From the NCBI RefSeq assembly GCF_015355765.1, contig NZ_JACWNA010000013.1, positions 41,364-105,363 on the forward strand: a stretch of DNA of 64,000 nt, read 5' to 3'. The position numbers were made by a program, and so were the translations under genes. Shown one piece after another: positions 1 to 10,936 of this stretch. Position 1 is the stretch's first letter. Every line of letters starts with the position of its first letter. The DNA comes from Actinomyces haliotis (GTDB lineage Bacteria; Actinomycetota; Actinomycetes; Actinomycetales; Actinomycetaceae). The notes under the pieces are model-generated. The model saw only the letters and a list, made by a program, of their open reading frames with translations, was not told the DNA's origin and searched no databases.

Positions 1-303
1 CTTGTCGTCCTTGTACATGACGTTGAAGCGCGGGTTGAACTCCTTGATCCAGGAGTACTCGAGCGCGAGGGACTCGACCTCGGTGGCGACGACCGTCCAC
101 TCGACGGCGCACGCGGTGGTCACCATCTTCTGGGTGCGCGGGTGGAGGGCGGCCAGGTCCTGGAAGTAGTTGGCCAGTCGCTGGCGCAGGTTCTTGGCCT
201 TGCCGACGTAGATGACGCGGCCCTCGGCGTCGATGAAGCGGTAGACGCCGGGCGACGTGGGGATCTCCCCCGGCGCGGGGCGGTAGGTGGACGGGTCGGC
301 CAT
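1..303 (-). CDS. uvrC: UvrABC excinuclease subunit C, N-terminal part
   Basis: UvrC makes the two incisions flanking a lesion during nucleotide excision repair, working after UvrA and UvrB, both encoded further on in this window. Only the first 101 codons are present; the gene runs off the left edge. The visible part is the GIY-YIG nuclease domain that makes the 3' cut: [20 protein letters not shown] (about residues 18-38) followed by LRQRLANYF. The ATG at 301-303 is preceded by a TAGGCT -10 box with six bases between, so the mRNA is probably leaderless. Identification is firm from the motif and from synteny with uvrA and uvrB. Confidence 0.95.
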   Translation of the reverse strand, partial: MADPSTYRPAPGEIPTSPGVYRFIDAEGRVIYVGKAKNLRQRLANYFQDLAALHPRTQKMVTTACAVEWTVVATEVESLALEYSWIKEFNPRFNVMYKDDK

Positions 304-309
304 GGTGCG

Positions 310-315
310 AGCCTA
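310..315 (-). promoter_or_regulatory. -10 box of uvrC (leaderless)
   Basis: TAGGCT on the minus strand, six bases before the uvrC ATG, placing the transcription start at or next to the A of the start codon. Confidence 0.6.
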
Positions 316-379
316 GGGCTCTCGGCGGGGTGCCACCGCCACGGGCGCGGGCGGGGCGCGCTCGGCGAACGGCCGTCCC

Positions 380-1168
380 TTGACCGGCTGGTCGGATAGC
401 GTGGGGGGCATCACTGCCGCTCCCCCAACCGGCTCCAGTCCCTCGGCCCTGCATCGCCCGGCAGCGCTGCCCCGTGCGCTCTGCCTCCCTCGGCCGGAGC
501 GCCTCGCGCTGGTCGCGGTCGACATGGACGGCACCTTCCTCCGGCCGGACAGCACCTTCGACCGACCGCGCCTCGCGATGCTCCGTCGGCGGATGCGCGA
601 GGACGGTGTGCGCTTCGTCGTCGCCTCCGGCAACCAGGAGGCGCAGCTGCTCGGCTTCTTCGAGGGCGAGGAGGACGGCGCCTTCATCCTCGCCACTCAG
701 CCGGCCGACATACGCGACTGCCTCGCCTTCTACCTCCCGAAGTACGAGACCGTCGGGACCGCCTCGGACCTCACGGTGAGGCGGATCGACAAGGGCTCGA
801 TCGTCCAGCGCGAGGGCGTCGACCCGGCTCTCGTCGAGGAGCTCGTGAGCGCGCTGGAGGGAGTGATGGTGCCGGTCGCATCGGGACACGACTGCGTGGA
901 CGTCATCATGCCGGGACGCCACAAGGTCTTCGGGCTCGGCGTGCTCCTCGAGCACTCGGGTCTCGCCTGGGAGCAGGTGGCCGCGTTCGGCGACTCGGCG
1001 AACGACGTCGAGATGCTGGAGGCAGCCGGGACGGGCGTCGCCATGGCCGGGTCGTCCGAGCTGGCCCTCGCTGCCGCCGACGCCGTCGCACCGGACAACG
1101 CTGAGGACGGCGTGCTCGCGGTCCTCGAGCACTGGTTCGCGGACCAGGCCGCCCCGGCCCGTCCGTGA
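380..1168 (+). CDS. HAD-superfamily (Cof/SupH-like) hydrolase with shortened cap domain
   Basis: Sugar-phosphate phosphatase-like HAD protein. Motif I is VDMDGTF, motif II is the Ser in FVVASGNQ, the Lys is in PGRHKVFGL, and motif IV is FGDSANDVEML, so the catalytic core looks intact. Compared with SupH/YidA-type relatives of about 270 residues, about 50 residues are missing after GNQEAQLLGFF, where the family has the FVAENGA strand and the first part of the cap domain. Reading resumes in the TQPADIRDCLAFYLPKYETV segment, so the gap is in frame. The start is unclear. TTG at 380 is the first conventional start, but a TAGCGT -10 box at 397-402 suggests transcription begins near 409, and the next in-frame codon is ATC at 410, followed by a typical N-terminus (TAAPPTG). 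The gene may be inactive. Confidence 0.7.
   Translation: MTGWSDSVGGITAAPPTGSSPSALHRPAALPRALCLPRPERLALVAVDMDGTFLRPDSTFDRPRLAMLRRRMREDGVRFVVASGNQEAQLLGFFEGEEDGAFILATQPADIRDCLAFYLPKYETVGTASDLTVRRIDKGSIVQREGVDPALVEELVSALEGVMVPVASGHDCVDVIMPGRHKVFGLGVLLEHSGLAWEQVAAFGDSANDVEMLEAAGTGVAMAGSSELALAAADAVAPDNAEDGVLAVLEHWFADQAAPARP
397..402 (+). promoter_or_regulatory. -10-like box inside the annotated 5' end of the HAD gene
   Basis: TAGCGT, same form as the other leaderless -10 boxes here. It argues that codons upstream of about 409 are not transcribed. Confidence 0.4.
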
Positions 1169-1199
1169 CGGATGGGGATCGGGTGGCCTCCCGGGTCGC

Positions 1200-1829
1200 T
1201 CAGGACCCCTCCTCGTCCTCGAGGCGCTCCGGGTCCATCCCGGGCACCTCCTCGACGGGCCGCTCGATGCGCTCGCCGTGCCGGCTTCCGGGGACGAGGT
1301 CCGCGAGGAAGGCGTACCGCGTGAAGGGCGTGCCGTCCTCAGCGGTCTCCAACGCGTCGAAGGACGCCGTGCGCATCTGCGTGGCCAGGTCCGCGAACCG
1401 CTTGACGAAGTCCTCGGCCACGTCCTCGGGAAGCCAGAGCGCGCCGTCGATGTGGAGCTGGGGACCGAGCTCCGCGTGCTGAGCCGCGGACACGGTCTCC
1501 GCGAGCTGGGCGTAACGAGTGCGTTGCGCGGCACCCGCGGCCTCGGCGGGGGAGCCCGTCTCTCCCTCGGTGCGGATCCCCCTCTGAGGTGCGGCGTACC
1601 AGTGGTCCCGCGCCGTTGAGCCCTCCGGTCCCTCGACGTCGATGACGTAGCCGGCGTCACGGAGCTTGCGCACGTGGTAGCTGATCGAGTTGGCGGGCTC
1701 GCCCAGGATCTCCGCGAGGTCGGCTGCGCGGAGCGGACGGTTCGCGTCCCACATCTCGTCGAGGATCTGGAGTCGGAGCGGGTGCGCGACAGCGCGCATG
1801 ACGGCGGGATCAGCAACCTTTCGAGCCAT
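1200..1829 (-). CDS. ArsR-like winged-helix transcriptional regulator
   Basis: DNA-binding regulator of 209 residues. The N-terminal winged helix-turn-helix spans about residues 8-75: VAHPLRLQILDEM, then the recognition segment ADLAEILGEPANSISYHVRKL and the wing ending in DHWYAAP. This matches ArsR-like HTH_20 proteins. The C-terminal half (100-209) is helical and acidic with no metal-binding cysteines, so it is not a typical metal sensor. The ATG has a TACACT -10 box six bases upstream (1836-1841), consistent with a leaderless transcript. It is a single gene convergent with the HAD gene; its targets are not apparent. Confidence 0.8.
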   Translation of the reverse strand: MARKVADPAVMRAVAHPLRLQILDEMWDANRPLRAADLAEILGEPANSISYHVRKLRDAGYVIDVEGPEGSTARDHWYAAPQRGIRTEGETGSPAEAAGAAQRTRYAQLAETVSAAQHAELGPQLHIDGALWLPEDVAEDFVKRFADLATQMRTASFDALETAEDGTPFTRYAFLADLVPGSRHGERIERPVEEVPGMDPERLEDEEGS

Positions 1830-1835
1830 GGCAGG

Positions 1836-1841
1836 AGTGTA
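1836..1841 (-). promoter_or_regulatory. -10 box of the ArsR-like gene (leaderless)
   Basis: TACACT on the minus strand, six bases before the ATG. Confidence 0.55.
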
Positions 1842-2026
1842 CGGAGCCGAGCCCGATGACCCAACACGTCATGCGCAGCCCGTCTTGCGCGCTCTCTCTT
1901 GCTGGTTCGTGGACGTGCCCCCCGGCTGGCCGAGGTGTCAGGAAGGGACGTCGCCGCCCCGGCCGCGGGGTCCCGGTCTGCCGACGCAGTGGTGAGATCG
2001 AGTCATTCATTCCCACCCGCGTAGCA

Positions 2027-2060
2027 CGAAGGGCCCGGTTCCGTAGAACCGGGCCCTTCG
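2027..2060 (-). terminator. Terminator after the tRNA Gly-Cys-Val operon
   Basis: Perfect 15-bp stem (2027-2041 with 2046-2060) closed by a 4-base loop, seven bases past the 3' end of tRNA-Val(GAC). Confidence 0.85.
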
Positions 2061-2066
2061 AGGTGG

Positions 2067-2138
2067 TGGGCGATACTGGGATCGAACCAGTGACCTCTTC
2101 CGTGTCAGGGAAGCGCGCTCCCGCTGCGCCAATCGCCC
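2067..2138 (-). tRNA. tRNA-Val (GAC)
   Basis: Acceptor stem GGGCGAT/ATCGCCC with discriminator A. The anticodon loop CTGACAC gives anticodon GAC, and the T-loop is TTCGATC. Third member of a minus-strand Gly-Cys-Val operon, directly before the terminator. Confidence 0.95.
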
Positions 2139-2139
2139 G

Positions 2140-2210
2140 AGGTGGGTACCGGATTCGAACCGGTGTAAACGGCTTTGCAGGCCGGTGCCTAACCTCTCGG
2201 CCAACCCACC
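2140..2210 (-). tRNA. tRNA-Cys (GCA)
   Basis: Acceptor stem GGTGGGT/ACCCACC with discriminator U, as usual for tRNA-Cys. The anticodon loop CTGCAAA gives GCA, and the T-loop is TTCGAAT. One base separates it from tRNA-Val. Confidence 0.95.
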
Positions 2211-2250
2211 AGTGAGACGGCCGGGAAGCTGGGAGGCCCCGGCCCCTCGG

Positions 2251-2323
2251 AGCGGATGACGGGACTCGAACCCGCGACCCTCACCTTGGCAAGGTGATGC
2301 TCTACCAACTGAGCCACATCCGC
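2251..2323 (-). tRNA. tRNA-Gly (GCC)
   Basis: Acceptor stem GCGGATG/CATCCGC with discriminator U. The anticodon loop TTGCCAA gives GCC, and the T-loop is TTCGAGT. First gene of the minus-strand tRNA operon. Confidence 0.95.
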
Positions 2324-2432
2324 ATGCGTTCCAAGTGGTTCAAGCGAACCGCTCGGTGCTGGGAAACAATAACACCCGTGTCACCCGGCGCCGCAAATCG
2401 CCTCCCGGTGATCCACCTCACCGGGTCGTCAT

Positions 2433-2462
2433 TTGCCGGAGACCGACGCCCCTGGATAGCCT
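2433..2462 (+). promoter_or_regulatory. Promoter of tRNA-Val (CAC)
   Basis: -35 TTGCCG (2433-2438), an 18-base spacer and -10 TAGCCT (2457-2462), ending 12 bases before the tRNA 5' end. Confidence 0.7.
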
Positions 2463-2474
2463 GTCCCCCGCACC

Positions 2475-2547
2475 GGGCGATTGGCTCAGGGGTTAGAGCG
2501 CCTCGTTCACACCGAGGAGGTCACTGGTTCGATTCCAGTATCGCCCA
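2475..2547 (+). tRNA. tRNA-Val (CAC)
   Basis: Acceptor stem GGGCGAT/ATCGCCC with discriminator A. The anticodon loop TTCACAC gives CAC. Its acceptor and T arms nearly match the tRNA-Val(GAC) copy on the other strand, so the two are recent relatives. Confidence 0.95.
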
Positions 2548-2556
2548 CCGGTTGCA

Positions 2557-2588
2557 GGAAGGCCCGGACCGCGAGGTCCGGGCCTTCC
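2557..2588. terminator. Bidirectional terminator between tRNA-Val (CAC) and the UDPGP gene
   Basis: Perfect 14-bp stem (2557-2570 with 2575-2588) and loop GCGA, between convergent transcription units. It starts ten bases past the tRNA. Confidence 0.85.
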
Positions 2589-2608
2589 GCGTGCTCAGCG
2601 AGGGCGCG

Positions 2609-3985
2609 TCATACTCGCGTGCCGTCTTCGATGACGCCGGGAGCACCATCGGCGGACACGGTCGCGTCACCGGCGGCGACGACGTCGGCCCCGAAGGTCC
2701 ACTCGCCCTCGACGGTGAGGCTCGTCGCGTCCTTGAGCGACGGAGCTCCCTTGGGGAACCGCGCCTCGAAGTCATTGATCTTCTTGTAGTGGTCCGGATC
2801 GAGGCTCACCGTGCAGGCCTTGTCCGGGACCATCTGGAGCAGGCCGTCCTCGTCCACCTCATAGGTGTCCGAGCGCAGGAGCAGGAGGTCGTTCGTCGTC
2901 TTGACCGGCAGGAAGCGGCTGCGCGGCACCTCGACGGCGGTGGCGCCCTCGAAGGCCTCGACGGCTGCCCCCATCGCGGTCTCGAGCTGGAGGACCGGCG
3001 TCGACGAGGAGTCGCCCGGGTCCACGGTCTTGGAGTTCTTGATGAGGGGCAGACCGAGGATGCCCTTGCGCTCGATGAGGGTGTCCCGCAGGACCACGAG
3101 GTCGAACCAGAGGTTGTTCGTGTGGAAGAACGGGTGGCGGAACTGGTCGGTGAAGTAGTGCATCTCGTCGACGGGGGTCTGGGCGGTGTCCCGCAGGATG
3201 ATGCGGCCGTCGGACTTGCGCACCGCGAGGTGGCCGCCCTTGACGTCCGCCGGGGTGCGGCGGCAGAGCTCGGGCGCGTACGGGGCCCCGGAGGCGGCGA
3301 ACCAGCCGGCCAGGCGAGCCGACGGTGCGGCGCCGAGGTTGTCGGAGTTGGAGGTCATCGCGTAACGGAAGCCACGCTCGATGAGGGCGTCGAGCACGCC
3401 GGAGGCGACGAGCGCCGTGTAGATGTCGCCGTGGCCGGGCGGGCACCACTCGAGCGAGGGATCGGCGTCCCAGGTGACGGGGGTGAGGTCGTCGGCACGG
3501 AGCTTGGGCTCGCGGTTCTGGAGGAAGTCGAGCGGGAGCCCGTCCACCTCGATGCCCGGGTGCTCGGCGAGGGCGGCGAGGGTGTCCTCACGGGTGCGGA
3601 ACGAGTTCATGAAGATGAGCGGCAGCTCGACGTCGTAGCGCTTGCGGGCGGCCATGACCTGGTCGACGAGGAGGTCGAGGAAGGACTTGCCGTCGCGCAC
3701 CGGCAGGAGGGACTTCGCCTTGTCCATGCCCATCGAGGTGCCGAGGCCACCGTTGAGCTTGATGAGCACCGTCCTGGAGAGGGCCTCGCGTGCCTGCTCC
3801 TCGCTGATCTCGACGTCGTCGATGGAGTCGACCTCGGTGAGGGGATCGATCGTGTCCTCGGGGATGAGGCCGGTGGCGCCCTCCTCGAGAGCCTTGTAGT
3901 AGTGGCTGAAGACGTCGATGGCCTGCTCGGCGACGCCGGCGTCGCGCATCTTGGTCTGGGCGGCAGTGAGTCCGTTCTCGCTCAT
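2609..3985 (-). CDS. UTP-glucose-1-phosphate uridylyltransferase (UDPGP family)
   Basis: Makes UDP-glucose from UTP and glucose-1-phosphate in the cytosol, feeding cell-wall and exopolysaccharide synthesis. The 458-residue protein belongs to the UDPGP family (eukaryotic UGP2-like), not the short bacterial GalU family. Visible motifs are the nucleotide-binding loop LNGGLGTSMGMDKAKSLLPV (about residues 75-95), then FMNSFRT, WCPPGHGDIYTAL, TSNSDNLGA and the substrate-binding KGGHLAVRK. The C-terminus carries the beta-helix tail usual for the family. Start ATG 3985 has a TAACCT -10 box six bases upstream, so it is probably leaderless. Single-gene unit ending at the bidirectional terminator. Confidence 0.93.
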   Translation of the reverse strand: MSENGLTAAQTKMRDAGVAEQAIDVFSHYYKALEEGATGLIPEDTIDPLTEVDSIDDVEISEEQAREALSRTVLIKLNGGLGTSMGMDKAKSLLPVRDGKSFLDLLVDQVMAARKRYDVELPLIFMNSFRTREDTLAALAEHPGIEVDGLPLDFLQNREPKLRADDLTPVTWDADPSLEWCPPGHGDIYTALVASGVLDALIERGFRYAMTSNSDNLGAAPSARLAGWFAASGAPYAPELCRRTPADVKGGHLAVRKSDGRIILRDTAQTPVDEMHYFTDQFRHPFFHTNNLWFDLVVLRDTLIERKGILGLPLIKNSKTVDPGDSSSTPVLQLETAMGAAVEAFEGATAVEVPRSRFLPVKTTNDLLLLRSDTYEVDEDGLLQMVPDKACTVSLDPDHYKKINDFEARFPKGAPSLKDATSLTVEGEWTFGADVVAAGDATVSADGAPGVIEDGTRV

Positions 3986-3991
3986 GGGCTC

Positions 3992-3997
3992 AGGTTA
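3992..3997 (-). promoter_or_regulatory. -10 box of the UDPGP gene (leaderless)
   Basis: TAACCT on the minus strand, six bases before the ATG. Confidence 0.6.
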
Positions 3998-4155
3998 CGT
4001 GCTCGCGCTGTGCGTGGGCTGTCTGCCGGCTGGGCCGACGCGGCTCGGCGCCTGGGCTCCCCAAGGTGGCGTGGTGGCGCCCGTCTCCGCACGGGGCGGT
4101 CTCCCCCTGTCGGCTCGCACCGGTCGCCCGTAGCCTCCCGGCAAGGACGCCCCCC

Positions 4156-4662
4156 ATGTCCAAGGAGCCCCCGATGCCCCCGAACCCCGTGCCTCCCACC
4201 GCCGCCGACCTCGACGAGGTCGTGCGTCGTCTTGCCGTCATCGACCAGAAGATCGACTGGGTCGCGCGCCGTGTCGCGCTGCCCCACGCACCGGGCGGTC
4301 CCGACTACTCCACGTCGGCCGTCGCTCGCACGTCCGCGGCAGACCGTTCTCGACTCGCGGACGCTGGTGGGACTGCCGGGTCGAGCCCGACCGGCCGTCC
4401 GCCCGCCGTGGCCCCGGTGAGGACGCGCCCGGCGGCGTCCCGGGCCCTCCCGCTCGCGGAGGCGCCGTCAGCACTGAGCACCTCGTCTGATGGCACCGGC
4501 ATGGCGACCGCCGAGCGACGGCAGCGGCCAGTGGGGCGAGCGCTTCCGGCCGCCGAGCCGCTGAGGTGCCGTCCGTGCCCGCAGACCGCGCGCCGGCACG
4601 GTCGGAGTGGACCGCCCGGGGGCGGGATGCCCCTCATCCCACCCCCGGGCGGTTCCGCGTGA
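4156..4662 (+). CDS. Hypothetical protein, probable truncated gene
   Basis: Unrecognised. ATG 4156 has a credible promoter (TAGCCT at 4131-4136) and an AAGGA ribosome site. The first 40 codons look genuine: a proline-rich start, then the amphipathic helix LDEVVRRLAVIDQKIDWVARR. After about residue 45 the composition becomes low-complexity Ala/Pro/Arg, and the last 17 codons are made of the terminator hairpin at 4611-4653. The simplest reading is the 5' end of a larger protein with an N-terminal coiled coil whose remainder has been lost. DUF2339-type membrane proteins begin this way, but that is only a guess. Confidence 0.4.
   Translation: MSKEPPMPPNPVPPTAADLDEVVRRLAVIDQKIDWVARRVALPHAPGGPDYSTSAVARTSAADRSRLADAGGTAGSSPTGRPPAVAPVRTRPAASRALPLAEAPSALSTSSDGTGMATAERRQRPVGRALPAAEPLRCRPCPQTARRHGRSGPPGGGMPLIPPPGGSA
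4611..4653. terminator. Terminator after uvrA
   Basis: 18-bp stem with one mismatch (4611-4628 with 4636-4653), seven-base loop, 19 bases past the uvrA stop on the minus strand. Confidence 0.8.
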
Positions 4663-4671
4663 AGATCCGCC

Positions 4672-7530
<2,859 letters not shown>

Positions 7531-7538
7531 AACGCGTG

Positions 7539-7544
7539 AGTCTA
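7539..7544 (-). promoter_or_regulatory. -10 box of uvrA
   Basis: TAGACT on the minus strand, eight bases before the GTG start. Confidence 0.55.
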
Positions 7545-7623
7545 GGTGGGCCCCTCGTCCCGCTCATACAGGTGTTCGACGGTGGCGGGCGAGTGATTCG
7601 CCACGTGCGCGGGCCGACGCCGA

Positions 7624-7629
7624 TAGGCT
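7624..7629 (+). promoter_or_regulatory. -10 box of the YCII-family gene (leaderless)
   Basis: TAGGCT, six bases before the ATG. Confidence 0.6.
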
Positions 7630-7635
7630 GCTCCC

Positions 7636-7920
7636 ATGAGCAAGATCTTCGCAGTCGAGTACCACTACGTCACGGACAAGGACGACGAGATGGCCGTCGT
7701 CCGCCCCTCCCACCGCGCCTTCAACGGCGAGCTCGCGAAGGAGGACCGTCTGCTGGCGGCCGGTCCCTACGTGGGCACGCACGACGCGCTCATCATCGTC
7801 CGTGCCGAGGACGCCGAGGGCGCCCTGGCCCTGCTCGACGACGACCCCTTCCACAAGAACGGCTTCATCGCCGAGCGGATCCCGCACGAGTACGACCCGG
7901 TCATCGGCATCCTCCACTGA
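7636..7920 (+). CDS. YCII-family protein (YciI-like)
   Basis: 94-residue ferredoxin-fold dimeric alpha/beta-barrel protein. The family signature is present: the paired His/Asp region RPSHRAFNGEL (about 25-35), LLAAGPYVG, then ALIIVRAEDAEGALALLDDDPFHKNG and the closing strand. YciI members have been linked to small-molecule dehydrochlorinase-type or unknown catalysis using a conserved His-Asp pair; no specific substrate can be inferred. Divergent from uvrA with 105 bases between, and convergent with the ABC permease gene. Confidence 0.85.
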   Translation: MSKIFAVEYHYVTDKDDEMAVVRPSHRAFNGELAKEDRLLAAGPYVGTHDALIIVRAEDAEGALALLDDDPFHKNGFIAERIPHEYDPVIGILH

Positions 7921-7949
7921 GGCCGGCTCCGCCCTCGACGCGTACCCGG

Positions 7950-10169
7950 TCACGGCTGCCATCGCCGCTGAGCCGCACGCGCGGCGGTGCCAGCCATGAT
8001 GGCGACGATGATCGCCGTGGTTCCTGTCAACGCCAGGCACATGATCGAGTAGGCCGGGCTCGGACGCCACAGGAGGTCGAAGCTGTCGTCCGTCGCCTGG
8101 GCCATGCCAAGCGGAAGCACGGCGTAGAGAACGGTGGACACTCCCCCTGTCAGGACCGTGACCAGTGCCGTGCGCCACGCCGCTGCTCGCGACGCGGTCC
8201 GCCCTGCGCCCGCGACCACGGACAGCCGGGCAAACAGCTCTGCTGTGTGCGCGTTGGCGAGCACGAGCGCGCACCCGAGGACGAGGCAGACCGTGCCGAT
8301 CCCCACGGCACCGAAGACGATGGTCCACCGTGACTGGAGTCGTGTCACGGTTCCGGCCACCATCCACTGATCCGTGACAGAGCTTATCTGTGCTCCCGGC
8401 AACAGCCGGTTGAGGGTCCGGGACCACGAGGCCAGATCGAGGTTGTTGCCCTTGGAGGACACGAGATAGACCGTGTTTGAGAGCACGCCGGTTGAGGCAG
8501 TCATAGCCGAGTCCGTGGCCACGACGACGCGGACATCGTCGAACGCCGTGAGCTCAGGAACCTGAGCCAGGACATACGGGGGCAACGGATCGTCTTGGCC
8601 ACCGACCTCGTGGGGCTCACAGCGCTGGTTCCAGTCGGTGAGGACGGCACACGACGCCGCAACGGTTACGACGTCGCGAACGCCACCCTCCGTCGTGGTC
8701 TCCTCAACCATCACCTGCACGAGATCCGTACCACTTCCGGCCAGTCGTGGTCTGATCACGGAGAGGACGTCGTCCGGTTCCCCACTCACCATGGCGATGC
8801 TCTGCCCCCAGTCAGAGATCTGTTCTTCCGCCCGGAGGTATTGAGGTGCGAGTGCACCCACCCACAGCTGGATCTGGCCACCCATGATCACGGCGAGGCC
8901 GATGCCGACGGCAAGGTGACGGCTCGTTCGAGAGAGTCGTCCGACTTGTCTCCCAGCCAGAAGGAGCGACGGGCGGGACCATCGAAGTCCGGCACGCGCC
9001 ACAACCATCCCCACGCCTCGACAGGCGGCGTCGATCACTCCCGGCAGTCCGATGATGACGAGCAGCACGCCTGCGAAGTAGACGATCAGCTTGTTGGGAC
9101 TCATGGGGTTCCACAACGGAAACCAGACAGCGAGCAGGATGCCGGTGAGCAGGAGGACCAGCGGAGACAGCCGCGTCGGCATGCGCTCGCTCCGTGATCG
9201 CAGGAGCGGTCGTCGATAGTGTCCCCCAGCAACCATCACGATCAGCACGCTGAGGAGCATCCCCGCGATGAGCGCCATGGCCATCGGGCCGACGACCTTT
9301 CGCGTGTCTGCCGCGGGGAAGCTGCTGTCGAGCCAGGCGACGTGGATGTCCGTGGTCAGGGCAATGCCGATGAGCGCGCAGGTCATGGCGTGACCGGCTG
9401 CCAGGGCTGGCGCAGCGCCCACAAGATCCACGATGGCGAGATCGCGTCGCCTCATACCCATGCTGATGAGTGCAGCCGAACGCCTCTGGCTCTCCTCATC
9501 CTTCAGCCGTGCCGCGATGACGACAGCTCCGACCGCCGGAACGATCAGTGACAGAACGAGGAGGAGGCTGACATCCCCCGGATGAGCGGCGTAGAGGCTA
9601 CCTTCACCCGCGTACGGTGTGCCTCTGGCGTCCGTCCCGAAGCCACAGATGGGCTCCATGTCTGACGGACGCAGGCTGGAGTCCAAGGGCCGCATGTACA
9701 CGCGTCGTTCTTGGGGCGTCTCCAGCCCCTCGAGAGAAATACGTGACGTGACGTGGCCATACCTGCCCGCAAGGTCACCCGTGAGATCCGTGCCGAGTGC
9801 CGGCGAAACCGCTGCCTCGCCGGGGCCAGGCCACGCGCTCAGCCCAGGCGGAAGTGGTGCGTCCTCACTCAGGGGCGCAATCACGATGACGGTCACTGGC
9901 CTGAAGCCCACCTGGTCAAGACCACCGAACTCATAGAGTGCCGTGGCGTCAGGGCGGTCACAGATCCTCGGTACCAGAGCAGCAGCACGATCCTGGTGGA
10001 GGTCGTACGCACCCCACACGATCGCTAATGACACGAAGGCGCAGCTGAGGAGGCATGTTGCCAGGGCCAGGCACGCGGATCGTGCCACTCGGACAGGCAA
10101 GGACGAGCAACGAGCCAGTGCCTGCCCCGTCCGGACCAGACCCCGTATGAGATGCCACGACCTTCTCAC
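7950..10169 (-). CDS. FtsX/MacB-like ABC transporter permease
   Basis: 739-residue membrane protein of the FtsX-like permease family. Hydrophobic helix 1 lies at about 33-55, followed by a roughly 145-residue extracellular domain. A block of helices follows (about 200-225, 250-275, 292-312, 330-350 and 358-380). After the helix near 428-445 there is a second extracellular domain (about 455-600), and the last three helices lie at about 620-740. This two-domain plan is typical of large Gram-positive MacB-like transporters used in antimicrobial-peptide export or resistance. Its start overlaps the ATPase stop by four bases, so the two are translationally coupled. Codon use and base composition are visibly less GC-rich than in uvrA or uvrB, which suggests acquisition by transfer. 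Confidence 0.85.
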   Translation of the reverse strand: MRRSWHLIRGLVRTGQALARCSSLPVRVARSACLALATCLLSCAFVSLAIVWGAYDLHQDRAAALVPRICDRPDATALYEFGGLDQVGFRPVTVIVIAPLSEDAPLPPGLSAWPGPGEAAVSPALGTDLTGDLAGRYGHVTSRISLEGLETPQERRVYMRPLDSSLRPSDMEPICGFGTDARGTPYAGEGSLYAAHPGDVSLLLVLSLIVPAVGAVVIAARLKDEESQRRSAALISMGMRRRDLAIVDLVGAAPALAAGHAMTCALIGIALTTDIHVAWLDSSFPAADTRKVVGPMAMALIAGMLLSVLIVMVAGGHYRRPLLRSRSERMPTRLSPLVLLLTGILLAVWFPLWNPMSPNKLIVYFAGVLLVIIGLPGVIDAACRGVGMVVARAGLRWSRPSLLLAGRQVGRLSRTSRHLAVGIGLAVIMGGQIQLWVGALAPQYLRAEEQISDWGQSIAMVSGEPDDVLSVIRPRLAGSGTDLVQVMVEETTTEGGVRDVVTVAASCAVLTDWNQRCEPHEVGGQDDPLPPYVLAQVPELTAFDDVRVVVATDSAMTASTGVLSNTVYLVSSKGNNLDLASWSRTLNRLLPGAQISSVTDQWMVAGTVTRLQSRWTIVFGAVGIGTVCLVLGCALVLANAHTAELFARLSVVAGAGRTASRAAAWRTALVTVLTGGVSTVLYAVLPLGMAQATDDSFDLLWRPSPAYSIMCLALTGTTAIIVAIMAGTAARAAQRRWQP

Positions 10170-10936
10170 CGGCGATCCACCGTCTCCGGAACGAGGCAGC
10201 CGTCGCGCAGGACCATGACTCGGTCAGCCGTGGCTGAAACCTCAGGATCATGTGTCACGATGAGAAGGGCGCATCGCGTCGAGGCTACGAGAGCCGCGAG
10301 GTCGCGTAGCACGAGATCCCGAGAGGACGGATCGAGAGATCCCGTCGGTTCATCTGCCAGAAGGAGAGATGGTTCATTGACACACGCACGAGCAATTGCG
10401 ATGCGTTGACGCTCCCCGCCTGAGAACGACTCGGTGGGGCGATTGGCGGTCTGGACACCCAGCTGGCTGAGGGCCTCCGTGGCCAAGCGCCTCGCCTCCG
10501 CTGTGGAGTGCCCCTCGATCAGAGCGGGAAGCATGACGTTCTCCAGCGGAGTCAGCTCATCGACAAGGTATCCATCCTGAAAGACCACACCCATGTACTC
10601 CCGCCGAAGTCGGGCACCAAGATCGGTGGCGCCACATGGCACACGGTGGCCACACACAAAGACCTCGCCCTCGAATGGCCGAATCAATCCAAGAACAGCA
10701 GACAGAAGTGTCGACTTACCCACCCCGGAGGTACCCGTGATCGCAACGGTCTCTCCAGGTCGGATCGAGAGGTCAATCTTGTTCAGGACCGTGCGATCTC
10801 CGAACCTCACCGAGAGGTTGGAGACGGAGAGCACCTGGTCCGCCGGACGTTGAGGTGCTCTCCGTCCAGCCCGCCGGCCCCGGTGACCAGCCAGCGATCG
10901 AAGGCGGCCAATCGAGTTCAGCGCCATGCGCTGCAC
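10166..10936 (-). CDS. ABC transporter ATP-binding protein (LolD/MacB type)
   Basis: ATPase partner of the FtsX-like permease. Motifs: Walker A GTSGVGKST, Q-loop VVFQDGYL, signature SFSGGERQRIAIARA, Walker B LLLADEPTGSLD and the H-loop His in LIVTHDPE. Length 256 is slightly long because of an Arg-rich N-terminal stretch of about 35 residues before the core (LSVSNLSVRFG). The reading frame overlaps the 3' end of the small secreted-protein gene: GTG 10936 and ATG 10927 both lie inside it, and an internal GTG near 10831 is a possible alternative. The gene order secreted protein, ATPase, permease indicates one operon. Confidence 0.88.
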   Translation of the reverse strand: MQRMALNSIGRLRSLAGHRGRRAGRRAPQRPADQVLSVSNLSVRFGDRTVLNKIDLSIRPGETVAITGTSGVGKSTLLSAVLGLIRPFEGEVFVCGHRVPCGATDLGARLRREYMGVVFQDGYLVDELTPLENVMLPALIEGHSTAEARRLATEALSQLGVQTANRPTESFSGGERQRIAIARACVNEPSLLLADEPTGSLDPSSRDLVLRDLAALVASTRCALLIVTHDPEVSATADRVMVLRDGCLVPETVDRR

